From: JAKPCT01 sp029553165
GTDB lineage: Bacteria; Bacillota; UBA4882; UBA8346
Assembly (NCBI GenBank): GCA_035359995.1
Contig: DAORZT010000045.1
Location: 1 to 25,274, forward strand
Direction: 5' to 3'
Length of the DNA: 25,274 bases
This document shows positions 7,068 through 14,789 of the stretch, piece after piece. The translations under genes were made by a program, and so were the position numbers. Positions within the stretch are counted from its first letter, which is position 1; every line of letters begins with the position of its first letter. Under the pieces are notes generated by a model. That model was not told the origin of the DNA. It worked only from the letters and a program-made list of their open reading frames with translations, and did no database searches.

Positions 7068-7520
7068 ATGTATGCTGTTATCGAATGTGGTGGTAAACAA
7101 TATCGGGTTCAAGAGGGCGACCTTATTAAAGTAGAGAAATTAACTGCTGAAGTAGATTCTTCTTTTGAGATTGATAAAGTTTTGTTAATCGGTGGTGAAA
7201 CTACTTTAATCGGAACTCCTTATGTTGAAGGAGCAACTGTTTACTGCAAAGTAATGCACCATGATAAAGACAAAAAAATCTTGGTTTTCCATTATAAAGC
7301 TAAGAAAAATATCCGTAAGCGTTATGGTCATCGTCAACCGTTCACCAGTTTATTGGTTGAGAAGATCGTTAAAGACGGAATCTCAAGTTCAACTGAGACC
7401 AAAGCTGCTAAGAAAAATGTAAAAGCATCCAAAGAGGAAACTGCAGCAGCAACAGAGGCTGAAGAGCCAAAGAAGACCAGGACCAGGAAAACAACCAAGA
7501 AAGAATCAGTAGAAGCTTAA
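7068..7520 (+). CDS. rplU: 50S ribosomal protein bL21 with charged C-terminal tail
   Basis: A primary 23S rRNA-binding protein of the large subunit. Residues 1-103 form a full-length L21 core (MYAVIECGGKQYRV at the start, KAKKNIRKRYGHRQPFT near its end). Residues 104-150 are an extra, low-complexity tail rich in Lys, Ala, Glu and Thr that most L21 proteins lack. ATG 7068 was chosen because GGGAGGTG (7051-7058) ends nine bases before it. The in-frame GTG at 7056 lies inside that site and would add four residues before the usual MYAVI start. The stop overlaps the prp start by one base (TAATG). Confidence 0.97.
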   Translation: MYAVIECGGKQYRVQEGDLIKVEKLTAEVDSSFEIDKVLLIGGETTLIGTPYVEGATVYCKVMHHDKDKKILVFHYKAKKNIRKRYGHRQPFTSLLVEKIVKDGISSSTETKAAKKNVKASKEETAAATEAEEPKKTRTRKTTKKESVEA

Positions 7521-7852
7521 TGGTACGAATATCTTGGGGTTATGACCATAATGGATGTTACAATCATTTAAAGTGTTTGGGACATGCTGGTTATGGTGAG
7601 CGAGGGACAGATATTGTCTGTTCCGCAATTTCAGTATTAACTCATACTACCATTCTGGCAATGGAACAAATATTAGGTCTTGAGCTGAAGCTGCAAGTCG
7701 ATGCGGAGACCGGATTAATTGATTGTAAATGGGTTAATAAACCGGAATTAACCGATAAGGTTGAATTATTAATAAAGACAATGCTTCTAGGTTTAAATGA
7801 GATCAAGTGCCAGTATCCTGAGCATTTAAGTCTCGGTGAAGCGGAGGTGTAA
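7520..7852 (+). CDS. prp: Ribosomal-processing cysteine protease Prp
   Basis: This 110-residue protease removes the short N-terminal extension of the L27 precursor in Firmicutes. The catalytic pair H22 (GHAGYG) and C34 (GTDIVCSAIS) sits at the same positions as in the characterised Staphylococcus aureus enzyme. It is encoded between rplU and rpmA, and the adjacent L27 carries the matching cleavage motif, so enzyme and substrate are made together. The start codon overlaps the rplU stop, so translation is likely coupled. Confidence 0.95.
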   Translation: MVRISWGYDHNGCYNHLKCLGHAGYGERGTDIVCSAISVLTHTTILAMEQILGLELKLQVDAETGLIDCKWVNKPELTDKVELLIKTMLLGLNEIKCQYPEHLSLGEAEV

Positions 7853-7855
7853 AAA

Positions 7856-8146
7856 ATGTTACGTTTTGATTTACAGTTTTTTGCTCATAAAAAGGGAGTC
7901 GGTAGCTCCAGAAACGGACGTGATAGTGAGTCCAAACGACTTGGAGTCAAACGGTTTGCAGGTCAATTTGTAAGCGCTGGCAGTATTTTGGTAAGACAGC
8001 GTGGGACCAAATTTCATCCTGGAACCAACGTCGGTATTGGAAAAGACGACACCTTGTTCGCTAAGATTGATGGCTACGTAAAGTTTGAACGGGTTGGTAA
8101 AACCGGCAAACAAGTCAGTGTCTATGAAAATCAAGTTTCAGCTTAA
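7856..8146 (+). CDS. rpmA: 50S ribosomal protein bL27 precursor
   Basis: The 96-residue large-subunit protein reaches towards the peptidyl-transferase centre. It begins MLRFDLQFFAHKKG, where MLRFDLQFF is the removable extension recognised by Prp and mature L27 starts at the alanine. The core motifs GSSRNGRDSESKRLGVKRF, VRQRGTKFHPG and GIGKDDTLFA are all present. Length is normal. The GCGGAGGTG site lies just upstream, and a strong terminator follows directly. Confidence 0.97.
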   Translation: MLRFDLQFFAHKKGVGSSRNGRDSESKRLGVKRFAGQFVSAGSILVRQRGTKFHPGTNVGIGKDDTLFAKIDGYVKFERVGKTGKQVSVYENQVSA

Positions 8147-8151
8147 CCTTT

Positions 8152-8176
8152 AACCTGGCAAATTGCCAGGTTTTTT
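8152..8176 (+). terminator. Rho-independent terminator of the rplU-prp-rpmA operon
   Basis: The arms AACCTGGCA (8152-8160) and TGCCAGGTT (8164-8172) pair perfectly around a three-base loop. A run of six T follows, beginning within the 3' arm (8171-8176). Confidence 0.92.
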
Positions 8177-8188
8177 AATAAACATTAA

Positions 8189-8217
8189 TTGACTTTTTGG
8201 CGATTCAATGATATATT
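8189..8217 (+). promoter_or_regulatory. Sigma-A promoter for the T-box/hom transcript
   Basis: TTGACT at 8189-8194 and TATATT at 8212-8217 are 17 bases apart, just downstream of the rpmA terminator. Predicted transcription start is near 8224, immediately before the T-box leader. Confidence 0.8.
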
Positions 8218-8223
8218 TATTCC

Positions 8224-8475
8224 AAAATTAAAACGATGACAGGAACATGGTACCGCTCATCGAATCATTAGAGATGAAAAGCCGTGGCTGAAAGCTTTTC
8301 TTGATTCAAACCGGTGCTACCATCCTGGAGTGATAACCTGAAATCGTCAGTAAGGTTATACGGGAAACGGCCGTTATCCGTAATGAGTGGTTGATGCTTT
8401 TGTATCAACCAAAAAGGTGGAACCACGGGAGTAATGTCTTTCGTCCTTTTTTGATAGGATGGAAGACTTTTTAAT
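8224..8475 (+). promoter_or_regulatory. T-box leader with terminator/antiterminator upstream of homoserine dehydrogenase
   Basis: This accounts for most of the 360-base gap before hom. Stem I is closed by ACGAT near 8234 with ATCGT near 8343, and contains the complementary ATGGTA and TACCAT. Apical features include TAGAGATGAAA (about 8269) and GGCTGAAAGC (about 8286). The T-box sequence AAAGGTGGAACCACGG is at 8413-8428, with the tRNA-pairing bulge TGGA at 8418-8421. AAAAAGG (8411-8417) can pair with CCTTTTTT (8445-8452) to form the antiterminator. The competing terminator is 8436-8446 with 8457-8467 (11 pairs, two wobbles) followed by TTTTT. The likely specifier is ACC (8336-8338, threonine), but the specifier loop was placed by eye. 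Uncharged tRNA would allow read-through into hom. Confidence 0.9.
8436..8472 (+). terminator. Attenuation terminator of the T-box leader
   Basis: The arms 8436-8446 and 8457-8467 pair over 11 positions with two G-T wobbles. The loop is TTTTTTGATA and the tail TTTTT. Its 5' arm shares CGTCC with the antiterminator, so the two structures exclude each other. Confidence 0.85.
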
Positions 8476-8506
8476 TTCTTGAATAACTTCAAAGGAGTTG
8501 AGTTAA

Positions 8507-9808
8507 ATGAAAGATAATCAGGTTAATGTTGGAATAATTGGATTGGGAACGGTTGGAACCGGTGTTGCCCGAATTCTGTTAGAGCAAAAAGATCTCTTAA
8601 CAACCAGGACCGGATTGACTTTCAAGTTATCCGGGATTGCCGAATTAAACTGGGATATCGATCGGAATCTTGATTTGACAGGGGTAAACTGTTACCGGGA
8701 TGCCAATCAATTGTTGGATGATGCTTCGATTGATATTATCATTGAAACGATTGGTGGTTATGAGCCTGCATATACCTTTGTTGCTAAAGCCTTAAAAAAC
8801 CGGAAACATGTAGTTACTGCCAATAAAGCCTTAATTGCGACAAAAGGAAGAGAGCTCTTCAAGCTGGCTCAGGAGTACGGTGTTGATTTGATGTTTGAAG
8901 CCAGTGTCGGTGGAGGGATTCCGATTATTAAAGGACTCCGGGAAGGACTGGTTGCCAATAAGATTCAAAGTATGTACGGGATCTTAAATGGGACCTCCAA
9001 CTATATCTTAACCCGGATGTATCAGGAAGAGATGGAATTCGGACAAGCGCTGCAAGAAGCCAAGGCGAAAGGGTTTGCCGAGGCTGATCCGACTTTGGAT
9101 GTTGGTGGCGGTGATGCTGCTCATAAGTTAACTATTTTGGCTTCAATTGCCGCGTCGGGGTTTGTCGACTTCAATAAATTATCAGTTGAAGGAATAACCA
9201 AGATTACAAAGCTTGATATCAAGTTTGCCAAGGATTTTGGTTACGTGATCAAACTGTTGGCGGTCTACCGGGAGCAACCTGAAGGATTGGACCTACGGGT
9301 GCATCCGACTTTGGTTCCCAATAGCCATCTACTGGCGGCGGTCAGTAATGAATTAAACGCGGTCTTTGTAAAGGGGGATTTTGTCGGAAGTACGATGTTT
9401 TATGGTCCGGGAGCCGGAGAACGTCCAACGGCCAGCGCGATCGTCAGTGATATTGTCGATTTATCACGTGATTTGCTGTTAAAGGAAGATAGACACCTTT
9501 GTAACCGGACTTTTAATCCTGAAAATGAGGTGAAGGTTGTCCCAATTGAGGAGATTAGTAACCGCTATTATTTAAGGTTCTTTACTCTGGATGAGCCGGG
9601 GATTCTGTCGAGGATTGCCGGTGTATTGGGTGAATTTAATATTTCAATCGCTTCAATGGTACAATTAGAAACTCATGAACAGGAGCATTATGTGCCGATT
9701 GTTCTGTTAACCCACCAGGCGCGGGAGAAAGATATGAACGATGCCTTAGCGAAGATTGGAAAATATGATTTCGTCAAGGATGATTATTTGCGGTTACGAT
9801 TGTTTTAG
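8507..9808 (+). CDS. hom: Homoserine dehydrogenase with C-terminal ACT domain
   Basis: The enzyme reduces aspartate semialdehyde to homoserine with NAD(P)H, the branch point to threonine and methionine. The 433-residue protein has an N-terminal Rossmann domain with G12-L-G14-T-V-G17 and a TANKALIA segment. The catalytic domain carries FEASVGGGIPIIKGLREGL, YGILNGTSNYILTRM and AEADPTLDVGGGDAAHKL. An ACT domain at about 350-425 (RFFTLDEPGILSRIAGVLGEFN) is the usual site of threonine feedback inhibition. The length is normal for ACT-bearing monofunctional Hom. Expression is controlled by the T-box leader, and AAAGGAG sits nine bases before the ATG. It stands alone between terminators; thrB and thrC are not adjacent. 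Confidence 0.97.
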   Translation: MKDNQVNVGIIGLGTVGTGVARILLEQKDLLTTRTGLTFKLSGIAELNWDIDRNLDLTGVNCYRDANQLLDDASIDIIIETIGGYEPAYTFVAKALKNRKHVVTANKALIATKGRELFKLAQEYGVDLMFEASVGGGIPIIKGLREGLVANKIQSMYGILNGTSNYILTRMYQEEMEFGQALQEAKAKGFAEADPTLDVGGGDAAHKLTILASIAASGFVDFNKLSVEGITKITKLDIKFAKDFGYVIKLLAVYREQPEGLDLRVHPTLVPNSHLLAAVSNELNAVFVKGDFVGSTMFYGPGAGERPTASAIVSDIVDLSRDLLLKEDRHLCNRTFNPENEVKVVPIEEISNRYYLRFFTLDEPGILSRIAGVLGEFNISIASMVQLETHEQEHYVPIVLLTHQAREKDMNDALAKIGKYDFVKDDYLRLRLF

Positions 9809-9817
9809 CAAAAAAAG

Positions 9818-9841
9818 CGGGATAACCTTGCGGTTATCCCG
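9818..9841 (+). terminator. Rho-independent terminator after hom
   Basis: CGGGATAACC (9818-9827) and GGTTATCCCG (9832-9841) pair perfectly over 10 bases around TTGC. The tract TTGTTGTTATAAT follows and A-rich sequence precedes the stem. Confidence 0.85.
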
Positions 9842-9845
9842 TTGT

Positions 9846-9854
9846 TGTTATAAT
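9846..9854 (+). promoter_or_regulatory. Extended -10 promoter for the Yej-type operon
   Basis: TGTTATAAT is a perfect extended -10 (TG-n-TATAAT), lying directly after the hom terminator. The only -35-like match, TTGCGG at 9828-9833, is poor, lies 15 bases upstream and overlaps the terminator stem, so the extended -10 would have to carry the activity. The next gene starts about 70 bases downstream. Confidence 0.5.
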
Positions 9855-9923
9855 GAGCAGGTTTCTTCGGTAGCAATGTCGAAGTATAAATAGCAGGATT
9901 ATAAATGGGGGGTAGTTGCGCTA

Positions 9924-11678
9924 ATGCCATCAAAAACAGTCGTTAGAAAAAGCTTTGTTCTGGGATTTGTTCTTATATTTGCATTATATTTGTTTGGGCA
10001 GGTCGCTGCATCGCCGAATGAACCCTTTGGGGATCCGAAGGCAGTTCGTGGAGGAGTGTTAAATCTCCATACTTCCGAGTTTCCAAAGTCATTTAATTAT
10101 TATATTAATACTTCAGTTGATGCTTCTCAAGTATTTAATTTGGTCTATGAATCACTGATGGAATTAGACCCTAATACCTTGGAATATCAACCGGTGATTG
10201 CCGAATCAATTACCGTATCAGCCAATAAGAAAGAGTTTACTGTTAAAATTAATCCTTTGGCCCGGTGGGCGGATGGGAAACCAATTACTGTCGAGGATAT
10301 CAAATTCACTTATGATACAATAATGAATTCCAAAAATTTAGCTACTGTTGCCCGAATCTATTATGGCCGTTTTAATCCTCCGAAAATTATTGACCGTTCG
10401 ACAATCGTCTTTACTACTAATACAGTTCATTACAAAAATATGGAAGCATTAGCGGGATTGAATATTTTGCCAAAACATCTCTTTGAAGGGAAGGACTTCA
10501 ATAAAAGTTTTAACATGAGCCTGCCCGGAGGCAGTGGGCCATATGAACTGACAGAAGTTAAAGAAGGCCGCTATTATACTTTACAACGCAAGAAAAATTA
10601 TTGGGCCGATCAGATGTCACACCGCCGCGGTACCTATAACTTTGAAACAATCAAATTTAAAGTGATGAACCGGGATATGGCTTTTGAGGCCTTTAAAAAG
10701 GGAGAATTTGATATCTTTGATGAGATCACTGCTAAACGGTGGGTTACTGAGACCAATACGGAGCCTTTTAAGAAGAATTGGATCATTAAGCAAAAGATCT
10801 ATAACTATGCACCCCGGGGGTTTGGGGGAATTGCGCTCAATACCAGAAGACCGATCTTTAAAGACGTTAGGATTCGTAAAGCAATCAATCACTTGTTAGA
10901 TCGGCAGACAATTCTGAAGCGGATCATGTTTGATCAGTATCGACCGCTTACTTCTTACTTCCCGTCGCTGTATTCCAGTGCTGAGAAGCCAAATCAACTG
11001 ATCGAATATAACCCGGCTTTAGCGAAACAGTTACTCCAGGAAGCTGGTTTTAACCGTCTGGGAAAAGATGGCTATTTGGTCAATGCGAAAGGTGAAAGAT
11101 TAGAGTTTACGATCTCTTATACAATTGAAGATTCAGAAAAATATTTGACAATTTTTACGGAAGCTTGTAAACGGATCGGTGTTAAAGTGAACCTGGAACG
11201 CCTTTCCTGGGCTACGTTAATTAAGAAGATGGATGAGTATGATTTTGATGGGGTGGAGATCGCCTGGTCGGCAGCGTTATTTACCGATCCGGAACAACTG
11301 TGGCACTCAAAACACCTTGCTGCTGCTGGTGGCAGTAATCTGCCCGGATACAGCAACCCTAAAGTCGATCAGTTGATTGCTACTTTACCGCCAATGTTTG
11401 ATGTTAACAAACGGAATGAAATAATTAAACAGATTGATTCATTGATCTATCAGGATTATCCTTATGTACTATATTGGGAGGCTGGATATTCAAGAATTCT
11501 TTATAAAAACATCTTTGGGATGCCAAAGACGGTATTTCCAAAATACTCCAGTGGAATTTTAAAGTACTGGTGGATTGACCCTGTAAAAGCGGAACGCTAT
11601 TCTGAAGCTGTTCGAAAAAAACAAAGTTTACCCGGTAAGCCGGAAGAAGTATATTTTGATCAACAGGCCGGGAAATAA
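9924..11678 (+). CDS. YejA-like extracellular peptide-binding protein
   Basis: This 584-residue family 5 solute-binding protein delivers oligopeptide-like substrates to the membrane permeases. A signal peptide covers about residues 1-29 (basic start, hydrophobic core, then QVAA-SPNE). It has no lipobox cysteine, so the mature protein should be soluble outside the membrane. Family features include VYESLMELDPNTLEYQPVIAES, WADGKPITVEDIKFTYD and GSGPYELTEVKEG. The stretch RRGTYNFETIKFKVMNRDMAFEAFKKGEFD, with the run of conserved positions seen in E. coli YejA (NRG-YNFD…ALEAFK-G), places it in the YejA branch rather than OppA or DppA. Two Yej-type permeases and two ATPases follow. The native substrate cannot be read from sequence. 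Confidence 0.87.
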   Translation: MPSKTVVRKSFVLGFVLIFALYLFGQVAASPNEPFGDPKAVRGGVLNLHTSEFPKSFNYYINTSVDASQVFNLVYESLMELDPNTLEYQPVIAESITVSANKKEFTVKINPLARWADGKPITVEDIKFTYDTIMNSKNLATVARIYYGRFNPPKIIDRSTIVFTTNTVHYKNMEALAGLNILPKHLFEGKDFNKSFNMSLPGGSGPYELTEVKEGRYYTLQRKKNYWADQMSHRRGTYNFETIKFKVMNRDMAFEAFKKGEFDIFDEITAKRWVTETNTEPFKKNWIIKQKIYNYAPRGFGGIALNTRRPIFKDVRIRKAINHLLDRQTILKRIMFDQYRPLTSYFPSLYSSAEKPNQLIEYNPALAKQLLQEAGFNRLGKDGYLVNAKGERLEFTISYTIEDSEKYLTIFTEACKRIGVKVNLERLSWATLIKKMDEYDFDGVEIAWSAALFTDPEQLWHSKHLAAAGGSNLPGYSNPKVDQLIATLPPMFDVNKRNEIIKQIDSLIYQDYPYVLYWEAGYSRILYKNIFGMPKTVFPKYSSGILKYWWIDPVKAERYSEAVRKKQSLPGKPEEVYFDQQAGK

Positions 11679-11696
11679 AAGGTTGGGAGAGGTTAG

Positions 11697-12704
11697 ATGT
11701 ACTCCTATTTAGTCAAACGTCTATTACTGATTGTACCAACGATGTTGGGGATTACTTTAGTCTGTTTTCTGATTATGCAGGTGGTTCCCGGTGGTCCGGT
11801 AGAGCAGGCATTGCAACAGATGAAGATGGCTAATCGACAGGAATTTGGCGGTTACACGATCTCCACTGAAGAGGTTGAGCGGCTTAAGGAGTATTATGGT
11901 TTTGATAAACCGATCTTAACCCGCTATTTTACCTGGTTAGGTAAGTTGCTCCGGTTAGATTTCGGAACTTCCTATAGTTACGAAAAGCCGGTACTGGAAG
12001 TAATTCTAAGCCGAATCCCGATCTCGCTGACTTTTGGATTGGTAGGCTTATTCGTTACGTATTTAGTCTGTATTCCGTTAGGAATCAAAAAAGCACTGCA
12101 ACATGGTGATGCCTTTGACAACTGGAGCAGCTTTTTGATCTTTCTTGGTTATTCGATCCCACCCTTTGCCTTGGCAGTGGTATTAATAATCCTCTTCGGA
12201 GGAGGCAGTTTTTGGAACCTCTTTCCAATCAGCGGGGTGGTTTCGGAATATTTTGAGGAGTTGTCGTTATTCGGTAAGATCATTGATTATCTCCACCATC
12301 TGTTTTTACCGGTTATCTGTTATACAATCGGAGGTTTTGCTTCTCTAACTTTACTGATGAAAAATTCGCTGTTGGAACAGTTAAGTCAGGATTATATGAG
12401 GACAGCAATGGCCAAAGGGCTCTCATACCGTAAGGCAGTATTCCGGCATGCGTTACGAAATGCCTTGATTCCGATTACCACCAATATTGGGATGATTATT
12501 GGTGTGGTGTTATCGGGTTCTTTCTTAATTGAGACGATTTTTACCATTGACGGAATGGGATTACTGGGTTATCAGGCAATTGTCAACCGGGATTATCCGG
12601 TAGCACTTGGTTTGATTGTGATCTCCAGTATGCTGATGCTGATTGGCCGGATCATCTCCGACTTCTGTCTGATGCTGGTCGATCCGCGGATTAAATTACG
12701 TTAA
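11697..12704 (+). CDS. yejB: YejB-like ABC transporter permease
   Basis: This 335-residue inner-membrane permease belongs to the BPD_transp_1 superfamily. It opens MYSYLVKRLLLIVPTMLGI and has VVPGGPVEQALQQM, closely like E. coli YejB. About six hydrophobic segments are visible. The cytoplasmic ATPase-contact (EAA) loop is AMAKGLSYRKAVFRHALRNA at about 234-253. It starts at ATG 11697 after GGGAGAGG and is 18 bases from the binding-protein gene. It should pair with the next permease to form the channel of a peptide importer. Confidence 0.88.
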   Translation: MYSYLVKRLLLIVPTMLGITLVCFLIMQVVPGGPVEQALQQMKMANRQEFGGYTISTEEVERLKEYYGFDKPILTRYFTWLGKLLRLDFGTSYSYEKPVLEVILSRIPISLTFGLVGLFVTYLVCIPLGIKKALQHGDAFDNWSSFLIFLGYSIPPFALAVVLIILFGGGSFWNLFPISGVVSEYFEELSLFGKIIDYLHHLFLPVICYTIGGFASLTLLMKNSLLEQLSQDYMRTAMAKGLSYRKAVFRHALRNALIPITTNIGMIIGVVLSGSFLIETIFTIDGMGLLGYQAIVNRDYPVALGLIVISSMLMLIGRIISDFCLMLVDPRIKLR

Positions 12705-12722
12705 TTTTGATGGAGGGTCAGT

Positions 12723-13760
12723 TTGCGAATTTCACCGTTAACTGCACGTCGAATTGCCAAGTTCAAACAGATGAAAAGAGCTTATTACTCATTGTGGATC
12801 TTAATGATCTTCTATGGGCTCTCTTTGTTAGCCAACTTTATTGCCAATGATCAGCCGTTGGTGGTCCGTTACCAGAGTAAGTTTTACTTTCCGGTACTCC
12901 GTTTTTATGACGGAAGCCATTTTGGACTGGAAGCCAATGAAAAACCGGATTATAAACGATTAAGGGAAGCTGATAGTTTTAAAGCAGGAAAAGGGAATTT
13001 TATATTATTTCCACTTATTCCGTATGGTCCCAATGAATCACTGTTTGATTTGGATGTTTATCATCCTTCGCGGCCGACTTTCAAAAATTTAATGGGGACC
13101 GACGACCGTGGCAGGGATATATTGACACGCTTGATCTATGGTTATCGTATCAGTTTTAGCTTTGCAATTTTGATTACTTGTGGCAGTATGATCTTGGGGA
13201 TTATTATTGGAGCTTTTCAAGGGTATTTTGGAGGAGTATTCGACTTATTGTTACAACGGGCTATTGAAATCTTTTCAACCTTGCCGTTTTTATATGTGGT
13301 AATGATTATCGGCAGTTCATTGGGTACCGGGTTTTTAATCTTATTACTGATCTTTATTATCTTTGGCTGGATTGGAATCTCATATTATATCCGGTCAGAA
13401 TTTCTTCGATTAAGGGAAACGCCATATGTTGAAGCAGCGAAGGCTATGGGGGTAAGTGACTGGAAGATCATGTTCCGTCATATTTTACCGAATGCGCTGA
13501 CACCAATCGTTACCTTTCTTCCGTTTAGTTTGATTGGCGCAATCACTTCATTATCAGCCCTTGATTTTCTGGGGTTTGGACTTCCGGCTCCGACACCAAG
13601 CTGGGGGGAGTTAATGCGGCAGGGAATGGCTAATCTGTTTTCCTATTGGGTGTCGTTGTTTCCGGTGTTGGCTTTATTCATCGTCTTACTGTTGATTGCT
13701 TTTGTGGGTGAAGGGATTCGGGATGCGTTTGATCCTAAAGATTATCAGAAGATGGAGTAA
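12723..13760 (+). CDS. yejE: YejE-like ABC transporter permease
   Basis: This 345-residue permease is the second half of the channel. After the first membrane helix (about 20-40) comes a large external segment of roughly 90 residues with FIANDQPLVVRYQSKFYFPV. That segment is diagnostic of YejE and absent from DppC and OppC. The permease core follows: MGTDDRGRDILTRLIYG, then hydrophobic helices, and the EAA loop EAAKAMGVSDWKIMFRHILP (about 238-257). It ends with the common DAFDPKDY tail. The start codon is TTG, six bases after GGAGGG; no closer ATG exists in frame. It lies 18 bases downstream of the YejB-like gene. Confidence 0.88.
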   Translation: MRISPLTARRIAKFKQMKRAYYSLWILMIFYGLSLLANFIANDQPLVVRYQSKFYFPVLRFYDGSHFGLEANEKPDYKRLREADSFKAGKGNFILFPLIPYGPNESLFDLDVYHPSRPTFKNLMGTDDRGRDILTRLIYGYRISFSFAILITCGSMILGIIIGAFQGYFGGVFDLLLQRAIEIFSTLPFLYVVMIIGSSLGTGFLILLLIFIIFGWIGISYYIRSEFLRLRETPYVEAAKAMGVSDWKIMFRHILPNALTPIVTFLPFSLIGAITSLSALDFLGFGLPAPTPSWGELMRQGMANLFSYWVSLFPVLALFIVLLLIAFVGEGIRDAFDPKDYQKME

Positions 13761-13772
13761 TGTGGAGCAATA

Positions 13773-14744
13773 ATGAATCAAGTTCTGCTTGACATCAAAA
13801 ATCTTACAGTTAGGTTTAATAACAATCAGACTCCGGTAACCGCAGTTGCTGGTCTATCACTGACGATTAATCAAGGGGAGATCTTTGGTTTGGTTGGTGA
13901 ATCCGGTTGTGGTAAATCAGTTACTGCTTTATCGATCTTACGTCTGGTGGCTTCACCTCCGGGACAGATCGTCGCCGGTGAGATCGTTTGGAAGGAGCGG
14001 GATCTGTTAAAACTGCCACTTTCGGAACTGTTGAAGATCCGTGGTAAAGAGATCGGGATGATCTTTCAGGAACCAATGAGCAGTTTTAACCCGGTTAAAA
14101 AAATTGGGGTCCAAATTAGTGAAGCTTATGAAATTCATAATGATATGAATATTCTTTCCCGTAATGATCTCCAAGCCAAAGTCTTGGAGGTATTGAAACA
14201 GGTTGAGATCCAGGACCCAAAGCGGTTTTACGATTCTTATCCCCATGAATTATCAGGCGGAATGCGCCAACGGGCGATGATTGCCATGGCTTTAATTAAT
14301 CAACCTCAGCTATTGATTGCTGATGAACCTACAACAGCCCTTGATGTTACCGTACAGGCGCAAATTTTAGATTTAATGCTTGAATTACAAAGGAAGACCG
14401 AAATGGCAGTTCTTTTAATAACTCATAATCTGGGAATAGTTGCGGAAGTAGCTGATCGGGTTGGAGTAATGTATTTAGGTAAACTTGTTGAATTAACCGA
14501 TGTTTACCAGCTGTTTAACCAACCATTACATCCTTATACGCAAGGTTTGTTAAAGTCGGTTCCTAGTCTGTTACAGACTGAAGCACTGCAGGCAATACCG
14601 GGGCAGATTCCTGATCCGGACGATTTACCAAATGGTTGTTACTTTGCGCCGCGTTGTCCAAAAGCGATGGATATCTGTAAGCAGCAACAACCAAATATTA
14701 GGGAGTTTGGCCAAGGCCATCAGGTAGCTTGCTGGTTATATTAA
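13773..14744 (+). CDS. Peptide ABC transporter ATPase (DppD/OppD type)
   Basis: This 323-residue cytoplasmic ATPase energises the importer. It has Walker A G42-ESGCGK-S49, Q-loop Q99, signature LSGGM at 160-164, Walker B ending D184-E185, and switch H218. The oligopeptide-transporter C-terminal region carries cysteines C289, C295, C302 and C320 (CYFAPRC…C…C), a pattern in Dpp/Opp ATPases that can bind an iron-sulfur cluster. It corresponds to the N-terminal half of E. coli YejF. It starts 12 bases after the YejE-like gene. Confidence 0.93.
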   Translation: MNQVLLDIKNLTVRFNNNQTPVTAVAGLSLTINQGEIFGLVGESGCGKSVTALSILRLVASPPGQIVAGEIVWKERDLLKLPLSELLKIRGKEIGMIFQEPMSSFNPVKKIGVQISEAYEIHNDMNILSRNDLQAKVLEVLKQVEIQDPKRFYDSYPHELSGGMRQRAMIAMALINQPQLLIADEPTTALDVTVQAQILDLMLELQRKTEMAVLLITHNLGIVAEVADRVGVMYLGKLVELTDVYQLFNQPLHPYTQGLLKSVPSLLQTEALQAIPGQIPDPDDLPNGCYFAPRCPKAMDICKQQQPNIREFGQGHQVACWLY

Positions 14745-14789
14745 AAGTTGTAAGTAAGAAAGAACAATAATTGTCAGGTGTACTTGTTG

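Noticed and set aside
8224..8475. S-box or other methionine riboswitch controlling hom
   Set aside because: The AAAGGTGGAACCACGG element and the terminator/antiterminator layout are those of a T-box; no SAM-binding core was seen.
8268..8492. Minus-strand reading frame of 74 codons
   Set aside because: It lies across the T-box leader and its terminator; the frame is incidental.
14778..14780. GTG start for the second peptide-transporter ATPase
   Set aside because: It overlaps the CAGGTG site; ATG 14790 has proper spacing from it.
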